Shown: positions 41,473 through 48,872 of the stretch, one piece after another
How positions within the stretch are numbered: the first letter of the stretch is position 1
Layout of the letters: each line of letters begins with the position of its first letter
Program-made: the position numbers and the translations under genes
Origin: Lachnospiraceae bacterium UBA7179
Lineage (GTDB): Bacteria > Bacillota > Clostridia > Lachnospirales > Lachnospiraceae
Reading direction: 5' to 3'
NCBI GenBank assembly: GCA_002491195.1
Contig: DKVL01000114.1
Span: forward strand, 55,741 to 111,884
Length of the DNA: 56,144 bases
The notes under the pieces: generated by a model
What the model was told of the DNA's origin: nothing
What the model saw: the letters and a program-made list of their open reading frames with translations, nothing else
Database searches by the model: none

Positions 41473-41501
41473 TCTAATATTTTTCCAAAAGGAGACAGAA
41501 C

Positions 41502-42272
41502 ATGATTTTAGTAGTCGATGTTGGAAACACAAATATTACATTTGGCGTGTATGACAAAAGGAATCTGGTTACGACATTTCGTCTGATGGCAAAGACACAG
41601 CGGACTTCGGACGAATACGGTGTGCTGATCACAGAACTGTTGTCCAAGAATCATGTCCATACCAGGGAGATTGAGGGCGCCATCATTGCGAGTGTTGTGC
41701 CCAATGTGATGCACGCGCTCACAGGCGGCATCAAGCGCTACGTGATCGAGAAACTCATGATTGTGGGTGTGGGGATCAAGACCGGTATCAGGATCGTGAC
41801 AGAAAATCCAAAAGAAATCGGTCCGGACCGCATCGTGGACGCAGTTGCCGCATATGAATTATACGGGGGGCCAGTGCTTGTCCTGGACTTTGGCACTGCG
41901 ACGACCTATGATCTCGTGGACGAAAAAGGCTGTTTCTGCGCGGGAATCACAGCGCCGGGTATCCGGATCTCAGCGAAGGCGCTCTGGGAGGACGCGGCAA
42001 AACTGCCCGAGATTGAGATCAGGAAACCGGCATCCATACTGGCGCAGGAGACGATCTCCAGTATGCAGGCGGGGCTTGTATATGGACAGATCGGACAGAC
42101 GGAGTACATCGTAAACCGCGTGAAAAAAGAAACCGGTTACGACAATCTCAAAGTGGTGGCGACAGGAGGGCTCGGGCGCATCATCGCGGAGGAGACAGAC
42201 GCGATACAGGAATACAACAGTGCACTGACACTGGAAGGACTTAGGATTATCTATGAAAAAAACAACAGATAG
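41502..42272 (+). CDS. coaX: Type III pantothenate kinase
   Basis: A 256-residue kinase for the first step of coenzyme A synthesis. Motifs are MILVVDVGNTNITFGVYD (phosphate-binding), GPDRIVDAVAAYELYG, and VLDFGTATTYDLVDEKG, followed by GITAPGIRISAKAL. AAAGGAGAC precedes the ATG. The gene overlaps dusB by 20 bases, so the two are transcribed together. Confidence 0.96.
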   Translation: MILVVDVGNTNITFGVYDKRNLVTTFRLMAKTQRTSDEYGVLITELLSKNHVHTREIEGAIIASVVPNVMHALTGGIKRYVIEKLMIVGVGIKTGIRIVTENPKEIGPDRIVDAVAAYELYGGPVLVLDFGTATTYDLVDEKGCFCAGITAPGIRISAKALWEDAAKLPEIEIRKPASILAQETISSMQAGLVYGQIGQTEYIVNRVKKETGYDNLKVVATGGLGRIIAEETDAIQEYNSALTLEGLRIIYEKNNR

Positions 42273-43248
42273 GATAACCGGCAGACAACTGAGAATCGGG
42301 GATGTCATCCTTGAAAATAACGTGATGCTCGCACCGATGGCAGGGGTTACAGACCTGCCATTTCGATTGATTTGCAGGGAGCAGGGGGCAGGACTCGTGT
42401 GCATGGAGATGGTCAGTGCCAAGGCAGTGCATTTCAACAACAAACACACAGAGGCGCTGATGGAGATTCATCCGGAGGAAATGCCAGTGTCACTGCAGTT
42501 GTTCGGCTCGGAGCCGGATATTATGGCGGAGGCCGCGGCGCGCATTGAGGAGCGTCCGTTTGCCATACTGGATATCAATATGGGGTGCCCTGTGCCCAAG
42601 GTGGTCAACAATCACGAGGGAAGCGCCCTGATGAAAGATCCGAAGCTTGCGGGGAAAATCATATACGCGGTTTCCCATGCGGTCAGAAAGCCTGTGACTG
42701 TAAAGATCAGAAAGGGATTTGACGACGGTGCCGTCAATGCAGTGGAGCTTGCGCGGATCGCTGAGGCGAACGGCGCGGCGGCGGTTGCGGTGCACGGCAG
42801 GACCAGGGAGCAGTACTATTCCGGAAGGGCGGACTGGGATATCATCAGACAGGTAAAGCAGGCAGTGCGCATTCCGGTCATCGGGAACGGGGACGTGACC
42901 GATGCTGTCTCGGCGGCAAGACTGCTCGGGGAAACAGGCTGTGATGGAATCATGGTAGGCAGGGCAAGCCGCGGAAATCCATGGATATTCCGTGAGATTA
43001 ACCAATATCTTGACACAGGTATCATATCCAGACGACCGACACGGGAAGAGGTATGCGACATGATCTTAAGGCACGCGAAACTGCAGATGGAATATAAAGG
43101 CGAATATATCGCGGTGCGCGAGATGCGCAAACACGTTGCATGGTACACAACGGGATACCCTCACGCGGCAAAGCTTCGCAGGATGGTGAACGAGATGGAG
43201 ACTTATGCGGAGCTTGTGGCAGGGGTGCGGAAATTGTTTACGGAATGA
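42253..43248 (+). CDS. dusB: tRNA-dihydrouridine synthase
   Basis: A 331-residue flavoenzyme that reduces uridines in tRNA. The FMN barrel starts VMLAPMAGVTDLPFRLICRE, and the catalytic cysteine (Cys112) lies in LDINMGCPVPKVVNN. VTVKIRKGF, VAVHGRTREQYYSGRADWD and VIGNGDVTDA are characteristic. The C-terminal helical RNA-binding domain occupies about 250-331. It overlaps coaX by 20 bases. The nearest DusB-like assignment is by these motifs. Confidence 0.94.
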   Translation: MKKTTDRITGRQLRIGDVILENNVMLAPMAGVTDLPFRLICREQGAGLVCMEMVSAKAVHFNNKHTEALMEIHPEEMPVSLQLFGSEPDIMAEAAARIEERPFAILDINMGCPVPKVVNNHEGSALMKDPKLAGKIIYAVSHAVRKPVTVKIRKGFDDGAVNAVELARIAEANGAAAVAVHGRTREQYYSGRADWDIIRQVKQAVRIPVIGNGDVTDAVSAARLLGETGCDGIMVGRASRGNPWIFREINQYLDTGIISRRPTREEVCDMILRHAKLQMEYKGEYIAVREMRKHVAWYTTGYPHAAKLRRMVNEMETYAELVAGVRKLFTE

Positions 43249-43421
43249 ATGATATATAATGATTAAATACGACGAAACTTTTGCTTGAAGGTGTTGGGTG
43301 TAGCGCCTGCGATTTTGCTGTCAGTGTCTGGGTATAGCAAATGGAAAGCTGCTCTCGAAGGCACAGGAGAAGTATTGAGGAAACAGTGATTTTGAGGAGG
43401 TTGAGAATCCGTCTCAAAATC

Positions 43422-43450
43422 TTGACATGACCGTTAAAAAAGGCTATAAT
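43422..43450 (+). promoter_or_regulatory. Consensus sigma-A promoter for greA
   Basis: TTGACA at 43422-43427 and TATAAT at 43445-43450 match the consensus exactly with a 17-base spacer. A short inverted repeat (ATTTTGAG/CTCAAAAT) lies just upstream at 43388-43420. It predicts a strong, largely unregulated transcript into greA and perhaps lysS. The rest of the gap 43249-43535 shows nothing else. Confidence 0.9.
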
Positions 43451-43535
43451 AGGCTAGTTTATAACGTACAGGAAAATATCAGGTTTAACCGTGATGATCA
43501 TATTATAAAATTAAGTAGTGAAAGGGAGTAATTTC

Positions 43536-44024
43536 ATGGAAGCAAAGAAGAATTTATTAACACGCGAAGGTCTTAAAAAATATGAGGATGAGCTGCATGA
43601 GCTCAAAGTAGTCAGACGAAAAGAGGTCGCGCAGAAGATCAAGGAAGCAAGGGAGCAGGGCGACCTCTCGGAGAATGCAGAGTACGATGCTGCTAAGGAC
43701 GAGCAGCGCGATATTGAGGCGCGTATTGAGGAGCTTGAGAAAATTCTCAAAAATGTGGAGGTCGGCGATCTGGACGAGGACGGGCACGACCTTGAGAGAG
43801 TCAGTTTCGGATTAGCAGTCAGGGTGAAGGATAACGAGTTTGACGACGAGATGGAGTTTAAAATCGTGGGAGCGACAGAGGCAAACAGCCTGAAAGGAAA
43901 GATTTCTAACGAATCACCGCTCGGCAAGGCGCTGCTTGGCGCCAGGAAGGGTGATGTGGTTGAAGTAGAGGCTCCAGCGGGCATGATCACATATACAATA
44001 TTAGATATTTACAAACCAGAATAG
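43536..44024 (+). CDS. greA: Transcription elongation factor GreA
   Basis: A 162-residue factor that rescues backtracked RNA polymerase. The N-terminal antiparallel coiled coil (about 1-75) has GDLSENAEYDAAKDEQ at the tip, with the acidic residues that coordinate Mg2+ in the polymerase active site. The C-terminal globular domain ends GMITYTILDIYKP. AAAGGGAG is upstream of the ATG at 43536. It lies 178 bases before lysS with a hairpin array between. Confidence 0.96.
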   Translation: MEAKKNLLTREGLKKYEDELHELKVVRRKEVAQKIKEAREQGDLSENAEYDAAKDEQRDIEARIEELEKILKNVEVGDLDEDGHDLERVSFGLAVRVKDNEFDDEMEFKIVGATEANSLKGKISNESPLGKALLGARKGDVVEVEAPAGMITYTILDIYKPE

Positions 44025-44179
44025 AGCATGAAGAGAATTTCTAAGACGCTAAAGGACACCGTCTAAGAAATTCTAAAGCTTCGTGCAGCATGAAGAGAAT
44101 TTCTAAGACGCTAAAAGACGCCGTCTAAGAAATTCTAAAGCTTCGTGCAGCATGAAGAGAATTTCTAAAGTTTCATGCT
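44025..44179 (+). repeat. Tandem hairpin array between greA and lysS
   Basis: Two 62-base direct repeats start at 44025 and 44087, and a third shortened copy runs 44149-44179. Each full unit begins AGCATGAAGAGAATTTCTAA and contains arms AGAATTTCTAAGACG and CGTCTAAGAAATTCT around a short loop, with outer arms GCATGAAG and CTTCGTGC, so nearly the whole unit folds into one long hairpin. The third copy closes GCATGAA on TTTCATGC. The array lies just upstream of the lysS ribosome binding site. Confidence 0.9.
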
Positions 44180-44202
44180 GGAATTGAGGAAGGAGAATTT
44201 TT

Positions 44203-45768
44203 GTGGCACAGGAGAATAATAGTCAGAACAATCAAAAGAACCAGAACCAGCAGCAGGATATCAACCAGCTTTTGAAGGTACGCAGCGCACAGAAGGGAAG
44301 TGTATCGGATGAGAATCAACTTTTAGCTGTGCGCAGGGAGAAGCTTGCCGCGCTGCAGGAAGCAGGGAAAGATCCGTTTCTGATCACAAAGTTTGATGTA
44401 ACACATCACAGTCAGGATATCAAGGACAATTTTGATGTGCTGGAGGGAACAAGCGTGACGATCGCAGGCCGTATGATGTTCAAGCGCGTCATGGGAAAAG
44501 CGTCGTTCTGCAATGTACAGGATTTAAAGGGAAGTATCCAGTGCTATGTCGCAAGAGACAGCATCGGGGAAGAGCCCTATGCTGATTTTAAGAAATATGA
44601 TGTGGGAGATATCCTCGGTATCAGCGGAGAGGTATTCAGGACAAAGACCGGAGAGATTTCTGTTCATGCCGCGTCCGTGACACTGTTATCAAAGAGCCTT
44701 CAGATTCTTCCAGAGAAATTCCACGGTTTGACGGATACGGATATGCGTTATCGCCAGCGCTATGTGGATCTGATCATGAATGCGGAAGTGAAAGATACCT
44801 TTATCAAGCGCTCCAGGATCCTTTCCAGCATCCGCCGTTATCTGGATGAACAGGGTTTTATGGAAGTGGAGACACCGATGCTCGTGTCAAATGCAGGCGG
44901 TGCGGCAGCAAGACCGTTCGAGACGCACTTCAATGCGCTTGACGAGGATCTGAAGCTCCGCATATCGCTGGAACTGTACTTAAAGAGACTGATCGTGGGC
45001 GGCATGGAACGCGTCTACGAGATTGGGCGCGTATTCCGCAATGAAGGGCTGGACACGCGGCACAATCCTGAGTTTACACTGATGGAGCTGTATCAGGCAT
45101 ACACGGATTACCATGGCATGATGGATCTGACAGAGAATCTATACCGCTATGTGGCAAAGGAAGTGACCGGTTCGGAGATGCTCACATACGGCGAGCATCA
45201 GATGGATCTGTCAAAGCCGTTTGAACGCATCACGATGGTGGACGCTGTCAGGAAATATTCCGGCGTAGATTTCAATGAGATTCACACCGTGGAGGAAGCA
45301 AGGGCGATCGCAAAGGAAAAGCACATTGAATTTGAGGAGCGACACAAGAAGGGCGATATCCTGAATCTTTTCTTTGAGGAGTTTGTGGAGGAGCATCTGA
45401 TCCAGCCGACCTTCGTCATGGACCACCCGATCGAGATCTCTCCGCTCACCAAGAAGAAACCAGATAATCCTGAGTATGTGGAGCGTTTTGAGTTCTTTAT
45501 GAATGGATGGGAGATGGCAAACGCTTATTCAGAGCTGAATGATCCGATTGACCAGAGGGCGCGTTTTGCGGCGCAGGAGGAACTTCTGGCAGCAGGAGAC
45601 GACGAGGCAAATCATACAGACGAGGATTTCCTGAATGCATTGAGCATCGGAATGCCGCCGACCGGAGGTATCGGGTTTGGTATTGACAGAATGGTCATGA
45701 TGATGACGAACTCTCCTTCGATACGCGATGTGCTGGCCTTTCCGACGCTCAAAAGTTTGGATAAGTAA
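44203..45768 (+). CDS. lysS: Lysyl-tRNA synthetase, class II
   Basis: A 521-residue synthetase charging tRNA-Lys. The N-terminal OB-fold includes SVTIAGRMMFKRVMGKASFC. Class II motif 2 is EIGRVFRNEGLDTRHNPEFT, and motif 3 is GGIGFGIDRMVMM. It begins with a Gln/Asn-rich stretch (NNSQNNQKNQNQQQD) and then two similar segments, INQLLKVRSAQKG and ENQLLAVRREKL, where normal LysRS has one. The GTG start at 44203 follows AAGGAG with proper spacing. Its upstream region has the hairpin array instead of a T-box. Confidence 0.95.
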   Translation: MAQENNSQNNQKNQNQQQDINQLLKVRSAQKGSVSDENQLLAVRREKLAALQEAGKDPFLITKFDVTHHSQDIKDNFDVLEGTSVTIAGRMMFKRVMGKASFCNVQDLKGSIQCYVARDSIGEEPYADFKKYDVGDILGISGEVFRTKTGEISVHAASVTLLSKSLQILPEKFHGLTDTDMRYRQRYVDLIMNAEVKDTFIKRSRILSSIRRYLDEQGFMEVETPMLVSNAGGAAARPFETHFNALDEDLKLRISLELYLKRLIVGGMERVYEIGRVFRNEGLDTRHNPEFTLMELYQAYTDYHGMMDLTENLYRYVAKEVTGSEMLTYGEHQMDLSKPFERITMVDAVRKYSGVDFNEIHTVEEARAIAKEKHIEFEERHKKGDILNLFFEEFVEEHLIQPTFVMDHPIEISPLTKKKPDNPEYVERFEFFMNGWEMANAYSELNDPIDQRARFAAQEELLAAGDDEANHTDEDFLNALSIGMPPTGGIGFGIDRMVMMMTNSPSIRDVLAFPTLKSLDK

Positions 45769-45910
45769 AATTTGGTATTTTTCAAGGGTTTCAGTCAATT
45801 GTTATCTGTATAGTGCAGCAAAAGTGTGACAAATAATGGACGAATAATGTGGTACAATTTATGGATGTACGATCATGGTTGTGCGAATCCAATCAGATAT
45901 TGGTACCTGC

Positions 45911-45955
45911 AAGGACATTTTTCTAAAAGTAATTTTTAGAGGAATGTCCTTTTTA
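45911..45955 (+). terminator. Hairpin terminator downstream of lysS
   Basis: AAGGACATT (45911-45919) pairs with AATGTCCTT (45943-45951); inside it CTAAAA pairs with TTTTAG. A T run follows. It lies 143 bases after lysS, so it could end the lysS transcript or an unannotated small RNA. Confidence 0.75.
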
Positions 45956-45967
45956 TGGTCAAAAAGG

Positions 45968-45994
45968 ATGCATTTTTTTGAATGCATTTTTTCT
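45968..45994 (+). terminator. Second hairpin, before the marR promoter
   Basis: ATGCATT (45969-45975) and AATGCAT (45981-45987) form a short stem followed by six Ts. It would add to the terminator at 45911-45955. Confidence 0.55.
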
Positions 45995-46003
45995 GTGTTT
46001 TTC

Positions 46004-46032
46004 TTGACAAAAAATTGAATAGGACATATAAT
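46004..46032 (+). promoter_or_regulatory. Consensus sigma-A promoter of the marR operon
   Basis: TTGACA at 46004-46009 and TATAAT at 46027-46032 match consensus with a 17-base spacer. Confidence 0.9.
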
Positions 46033-46050
46033 CGTTCTAAATAGAACGAT
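46031..46050 (+). promoter_or_regulatory. Operator palindrome ATCGTTCTA-AA-TAGAACGAT
   Basis: A perfect 20-base inverted repeat, ATCGTTCTAAATAGAACGAT, starts at the last two bases of the -10 box and covers the transcription start. MarR proteins bind such palindromes, so this is almost certainly the operator through which the following regulator controls its own operon. Confidence 0.85.
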
Positions 46051-46067
46051 GAGAAGGCGGAATAGTA

Positions 46068-46496
46068 ATGCACTTTTGGGATCAGCATAAGACAATTACA
46101 TGTTATTATGAGACACTTACACGGTCAGTTTGTGACCAATATGAATTAACTCAGATGGAATATGACATACTGATGTTTTTATATAATAATCCGCAGTATA
46201 ACACAGCGGCTGATATTGTCAAGGTTCGTAAATCTACAAAATCGCATGTTTCGACTTCGCTTCGATTACTTGAAGATAAGGGATTCGTTGAAAAAAAACA
46301 GAGTGAAGATAATAAGAAGCATATTGAAATAATATTATTAGATTCTGCACAGGAAATCGTTCAGGCTGGGCTAAATGTGCAGAATGAGTTTGTAAAGAAT
46401 ATGTTTCGGGGACTTACAGAAGAAGAGATGGTTCTGTGCAAGTCTGTTTTTAGCAAGATATGTAATAATGCTGAAAACTGTTTGAAAGAAAGCTGA
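46068..46496 (+). CDS. MarR-family transcriptional regulator
   Basis: A 142-residue dimeric repressor. The winged helix (about 40-95) contains YDILMFLYNNPQYNTAADIV, KSTKSHVSTSLRLLEDKGFV and EKKQSEDNKKHIEIILLDS, the classic MarR recognition helix and wing. Helices at both ends would form the dimer interface. It starts 18 bases after a perfect operator, so autorepression is expected. The inducer is unknown. The two membrane proteins downstream are likely its targets. The operon is AT-richer than the housekeeping genes to its left. Confidence 0.92.
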   Translation: MHFWDQHKTITCYYETLTRSVCDQYELTQMEYDILMFLYNNPQYNTAADIVKVRKSTKSHVSTSLRLLEDKGFVEKKQSEDNKKHIEIILLDSAQEIVQAGLNVQNEFVKNMFRGLTEEEMVLCKSVFSKICNNAENCLKES

Positions 46497-46513
46497 GAAT
46501 GGGGGGATGAAAA

Positions 46514-46945
46514 ATGTTTCGCGTAAAAAAGAGAACTCTTTTATTGATTGCCGGTATTGTATGGCTTATAGCTGGTTTTAATGTAGCGAGACTCGGAGTT
46601 CTGTCATATTTAGCAATTGAATCGCCGTGGTATTTATATTTTTTGTCAATTGTTGTATTTGTACTATTTGGAACAATGTTTTTAAAAATGAGTCAAAAGC
46701 ATACAAAGAGAATTTTGCAATATGAGGATTACAGACCGTTTTGGAATTTTTTTGATTTAAAGGCATATATGATCATGGCTTGCATGATGGGCGGCGGAAT
46801 TGGCTTTAGGGCTGCTGGAATATTTCCGGATATTTTTGTCGCTTTCTTCTACTCTGGGCTTGGCTGTGCATTAGCCTTAGCAGGAGTACTGTTTTTTAGG
46901 AATTACATTTGTTATACAAGATTAGGATCTGTAGAAAATAACTGA
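46514..46945 (+). CDS. Four-pass membrane protein in the marR operon
   Basis: A 143-residue hydrophobic protein with four probable membrane helices, starting MFRVKKRTLLLIAGIVWLIA, with SIVVFVLFGTMFLKMS and later IMACMMGGGIGFRAAGIF. The ribosome binding site is GGGGGG 11 bases upstream. I do not recognise the family. Its last codons, encoding GSVENN, and its TGA lie inside the left arm of the repeat at 46922-47004, so the natural C-terminus may have been replaced by a repeat insertion. Confidence 0.65.
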   Translation: MFRVKKRTLLLIAGIVWLIAGFNVARLGVLSYLAIESPWYLYFLSIVVFVLFGTMFLKMSQKHTKRILQYEDYRPFWNFFDLKAYMIMACMMGGGIGFRAAGIFPDIFVAFFYSGLGCALALAGVLFFRNYICYTRLGSVENN

Positions 46946-47004
46946 CACATCTTGTCCATTTCTTCGGTTATACATTGCATCATTTATTTTCCTACAGCTC
47001 CTTA
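46922..47004. repeat. 82-bp family B element with terminal inverted repeats
   Basis: The left end TTAGGATCTGTAGAAAATAA and the right end TTATTTTCCTACAGCTCCTT are inverted copies with a few mismatches. The internal part contains no gene. Single ends of the same family are at 11590-11609, 47899-47920, 52409-52429, 52821-52841 and 55315-55334. Confidence 0.75.
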
Positions 47005-47027
47005 TTGGAAAAGGAGGCTGCAGCATT

Positions 47028-47708
47028 ATGACAAAAGATACTTATAAACCACGTGTGCCAGACTTGATGGAGGCAATATTCGACGCCAGTTATTTAACGT
47101 TTGATTTAATTGCAGGAATCCTGTTTTTGGCTTTTTCAAAAGGCAATGTGTTATTTATTCTTTACGGAATATTAACGTTAACGCTCTGTGGAGGAGATGC
47201 GTTTCATCTGGTTCCCCGTGTGATCAGGGCAATGAAAGGCAGCAATGATAAAATAAAGAAGCAGCTTGGAATTGGGCTTCAGATCTCCTCTATTACAATG
47301 ACAGTATTCTATATCATTCTGCTTTATATCTGGAAATATACGTTCTATGAGATGGAAGCGCCCATTATGCTTGAAATCATTATCTGGAGTTCTGCAATGA
47401 TCAGAATTGCAATTTGCTTCCTGCCACAGAATAACTGGTGTAGTGATGAAGGAAATCTGAAATTGTCTATTATCAGGAATGCAGTATTTGCTGTTACAGG
47501 AATTGGAGTAATTATTCTGTATGCTATTTCTGGTAACACATACGGATATCATATGACCAGAATGGTAGCAGCTATCATTATCTCTTTTGGATGTTATCTG
47601 CCAGTCACACTACTGAGTAAAAAAATGCCAAAGATTGGAATGCTTATGATTCCTAAGACTTGTGCCTATATCTGGATGATCGTTATGGGATTGCAATTAT
47701 TATTCTAG
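47028..47708 (+). CDS. Seven-pass membrane protein of unknown function
   Basis: A 226-residue protein with six or seven membrane helices, including GILFLAFSKGNVLFILYGIL, IILLYIWKYTF and VAAIIISFGCYLPVTLL. AAAAGGAGG is upstream of the ATG. It follows the family B repeat within the marR operon and is probably controlled by the same operator. No transporter signature that I recognise is present. Confidence 0.65.
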   Translation: MTKDTYKPRVPDLMEAIFDASYLTFDLIAGILFLAFSKGNVLFILYGILTLTLCGGDAFHLVPRVIRAMKGSNDKIKKQLGIGLQISSITMTVFYIILLYIWKYTFYEMEAPIMLEIIIWSSAMIRIAICFLPQNNWCSDEGNLKLSIIRNAVFAVTGIGVIILYAISGNTYGYHMTRMVAAIIISFGCYLPVTLLSKKMPKIGMLMIPKTCAYIWMIVMGLQLLF

Positions 47709-47855
47709 AGCATTCCTCAAACGTGCGGCAGGAAACATAGCAGGCAGAACGATATCTGGTTGTGAGCGCAGCTTTCCTGTGCAGGCCAAGTGCAATAATC
47801 CAGAGTGTCGAATGCATTGATTAGGAAGAGTTAAGTAAAAAAGGATTTTGATAAA

Positions 47856-47882
47856 ACGTATTAACTTTTCGTGCATATAATT
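47856..47882 (+). promoter_or_regulatory. Possible sigma-K-like promoter for the first collagen-like gene
   Basis: AC at 47856-47857, sixteen bases, then CATATAATT at 47874-47882. The sigma-K consensus is AC, 16-17 bases, CATA-NNN-TA, so only the last base differs. A sporulation-specific (mother cell) start is inferred. The gap 47709-47855 contains no gene. Confidence 0.45.
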
Positions 47883-47898
47883 TATTATGACAAATACT

Positions 47899-47920
47899 TT
47901 AGGAACTGTAGAAAAATAAC
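47899..47920. repeat. Single family B repeat end
   Basis: TTAGGAACTGTAGAAAAATA begins at 47899 and matches the left arm of the element at 46922. It lies in the leader of the first collagen-like gene, 37 bases before its start. Confidence 0.6.
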
Positions 47921-47956
47921 ATTAGACAGTATTTTATATGTACGAGGTGAGATCCA

Positions 47957-48853
47957 TTGAATAATTTTAATCCAAACTGGTTGTTTAATCCGCCGAATCT
48001 GTTCAATATGGGGAGGACTCCTAACAGATCTTATCATCAGAATTATCAACAAAATACAGTACAGCCGCCCATAGATTCAAAAGCCGGAGCAGATTCGCCT
48101 GTCCCGAATCAGTCTCAGAACATAGATCCCCAGTTACTTAGTTATTGCGAAATCGAAACAGTGGGGGAGCTGGGAGATCAAGAAGAGCACAATCTGTCCC
48201 ACTGCTTAGGAGAATCTGGTCGAACGGGATTTCGCGGGGAACCAGGTCCGCCGGGCTGTCCAGGGGAGAGGGGAGAGCCAGGTCCTCAGGGTCCCCGCGG
48301 GGAACCAGGTCCGCCAGGCTGTCCAGGGGAGAGGGGAGAGCCAGGTCCTCAGGGAGTCACAGGTCCCCAAGGACCACAGGGAGCTACGGGACCGATGGGG
48401 CCGCAGGGAGAACCAGGCGCGCGCGGACCGGCAGGCCCCCCAGGCTATCCGCAAAACAGCGTGTTTGCATCGTTTTTGGGATATGAACTTGTTTTGCCAG
48501 AAAGTGCACGCCTTCCACTCAAGGCTGACATACCAGACACCACTGGAAACATATCCCCCTGCAATAATTGTGCCGTCATGCTGACGCCAGGATGCTATGC
48601 AGTCAGCTATTATTTAGCTGCAATTGTGAAAAAGCGCGGATTTATAAAGCTTACGCCTGTCTTTAATGACTGTGAGCAGGCTGTATATACCGTGAGTGCG
48701 GAAGCAGTAAGGCGGAGGGAAACGCTTGTTATGTCGCGGTATTTTATCATTGAAGTATCTGGTCTGTCCCCGCTGTTTTTTATATGGTATTCTTCCACTG
48801 GCACTTCCAGAATCAACATGAATTTGTGTATTCAAAAGCTATGCAGACAATAA
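47957..48853 (+). CDS. Collagen-like protein with C1q/TNF-like C-terminal domain
   Basis: A 298-residue protein. An N-terminal Asn/Pro-rich stretch (FNPNWLFNPPNLFNMG) is followed by about 25 Gly-X-Y triplets (about 88-165), including two copies of GEPGPPGCPGERGEPGPQG encoded by a 63-base DNA repeat starting near 48234. The C-terminal 130 residues (NSVFASFLGYELVLPES ... FIIEVSGLSPLFFIWY) form a beta-rich domain resembling a C1q/TNF-like head that would trimerise. No signal peptide is present, as in spore-surface BclA-type proteins assembled by the mother cell. The TTG start at 47957 has GAGGTGA six bases upstream. A glycosyltransferase gene follows after 19 bases. Confidence 0.8.
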   Translation: MNNFNPNWLFNPPNLFNMGRTPNRSYHQNYQQNTVQPPIDSKAGADSPVPNQSQNIDPQLLSYCEIETVGELGDQEEHNLSHCLGESGRTGFRGEPGPPGCPGERGEPGPQGPRGEPGPPGCPGERGEPGPQGVTGPQGPQGATGPMGPQGEPGARGPAGPPGYPQNSVFASFLGYELVLPESARLPLKADIPDTTGNISPCNNCAVMLTPGCYAVSYYLAAIVKKRGFIKLTPVFNDCEQAVYTVSAEAVRRRETLVMSRYFIIEVSGLSPLFFIWYSSTGTSRINMNLCIQKLCRQ

Positions 48854-48872
48854 AGGAAGAGAGGGAACCAAT

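Noticed and set aside
44025..44179. T-box riboswitch upstream of lysS
   Set aside because: No specifier loop or conserved T-box sequence is seen. The region is a direct repeat of one hairpin unit.
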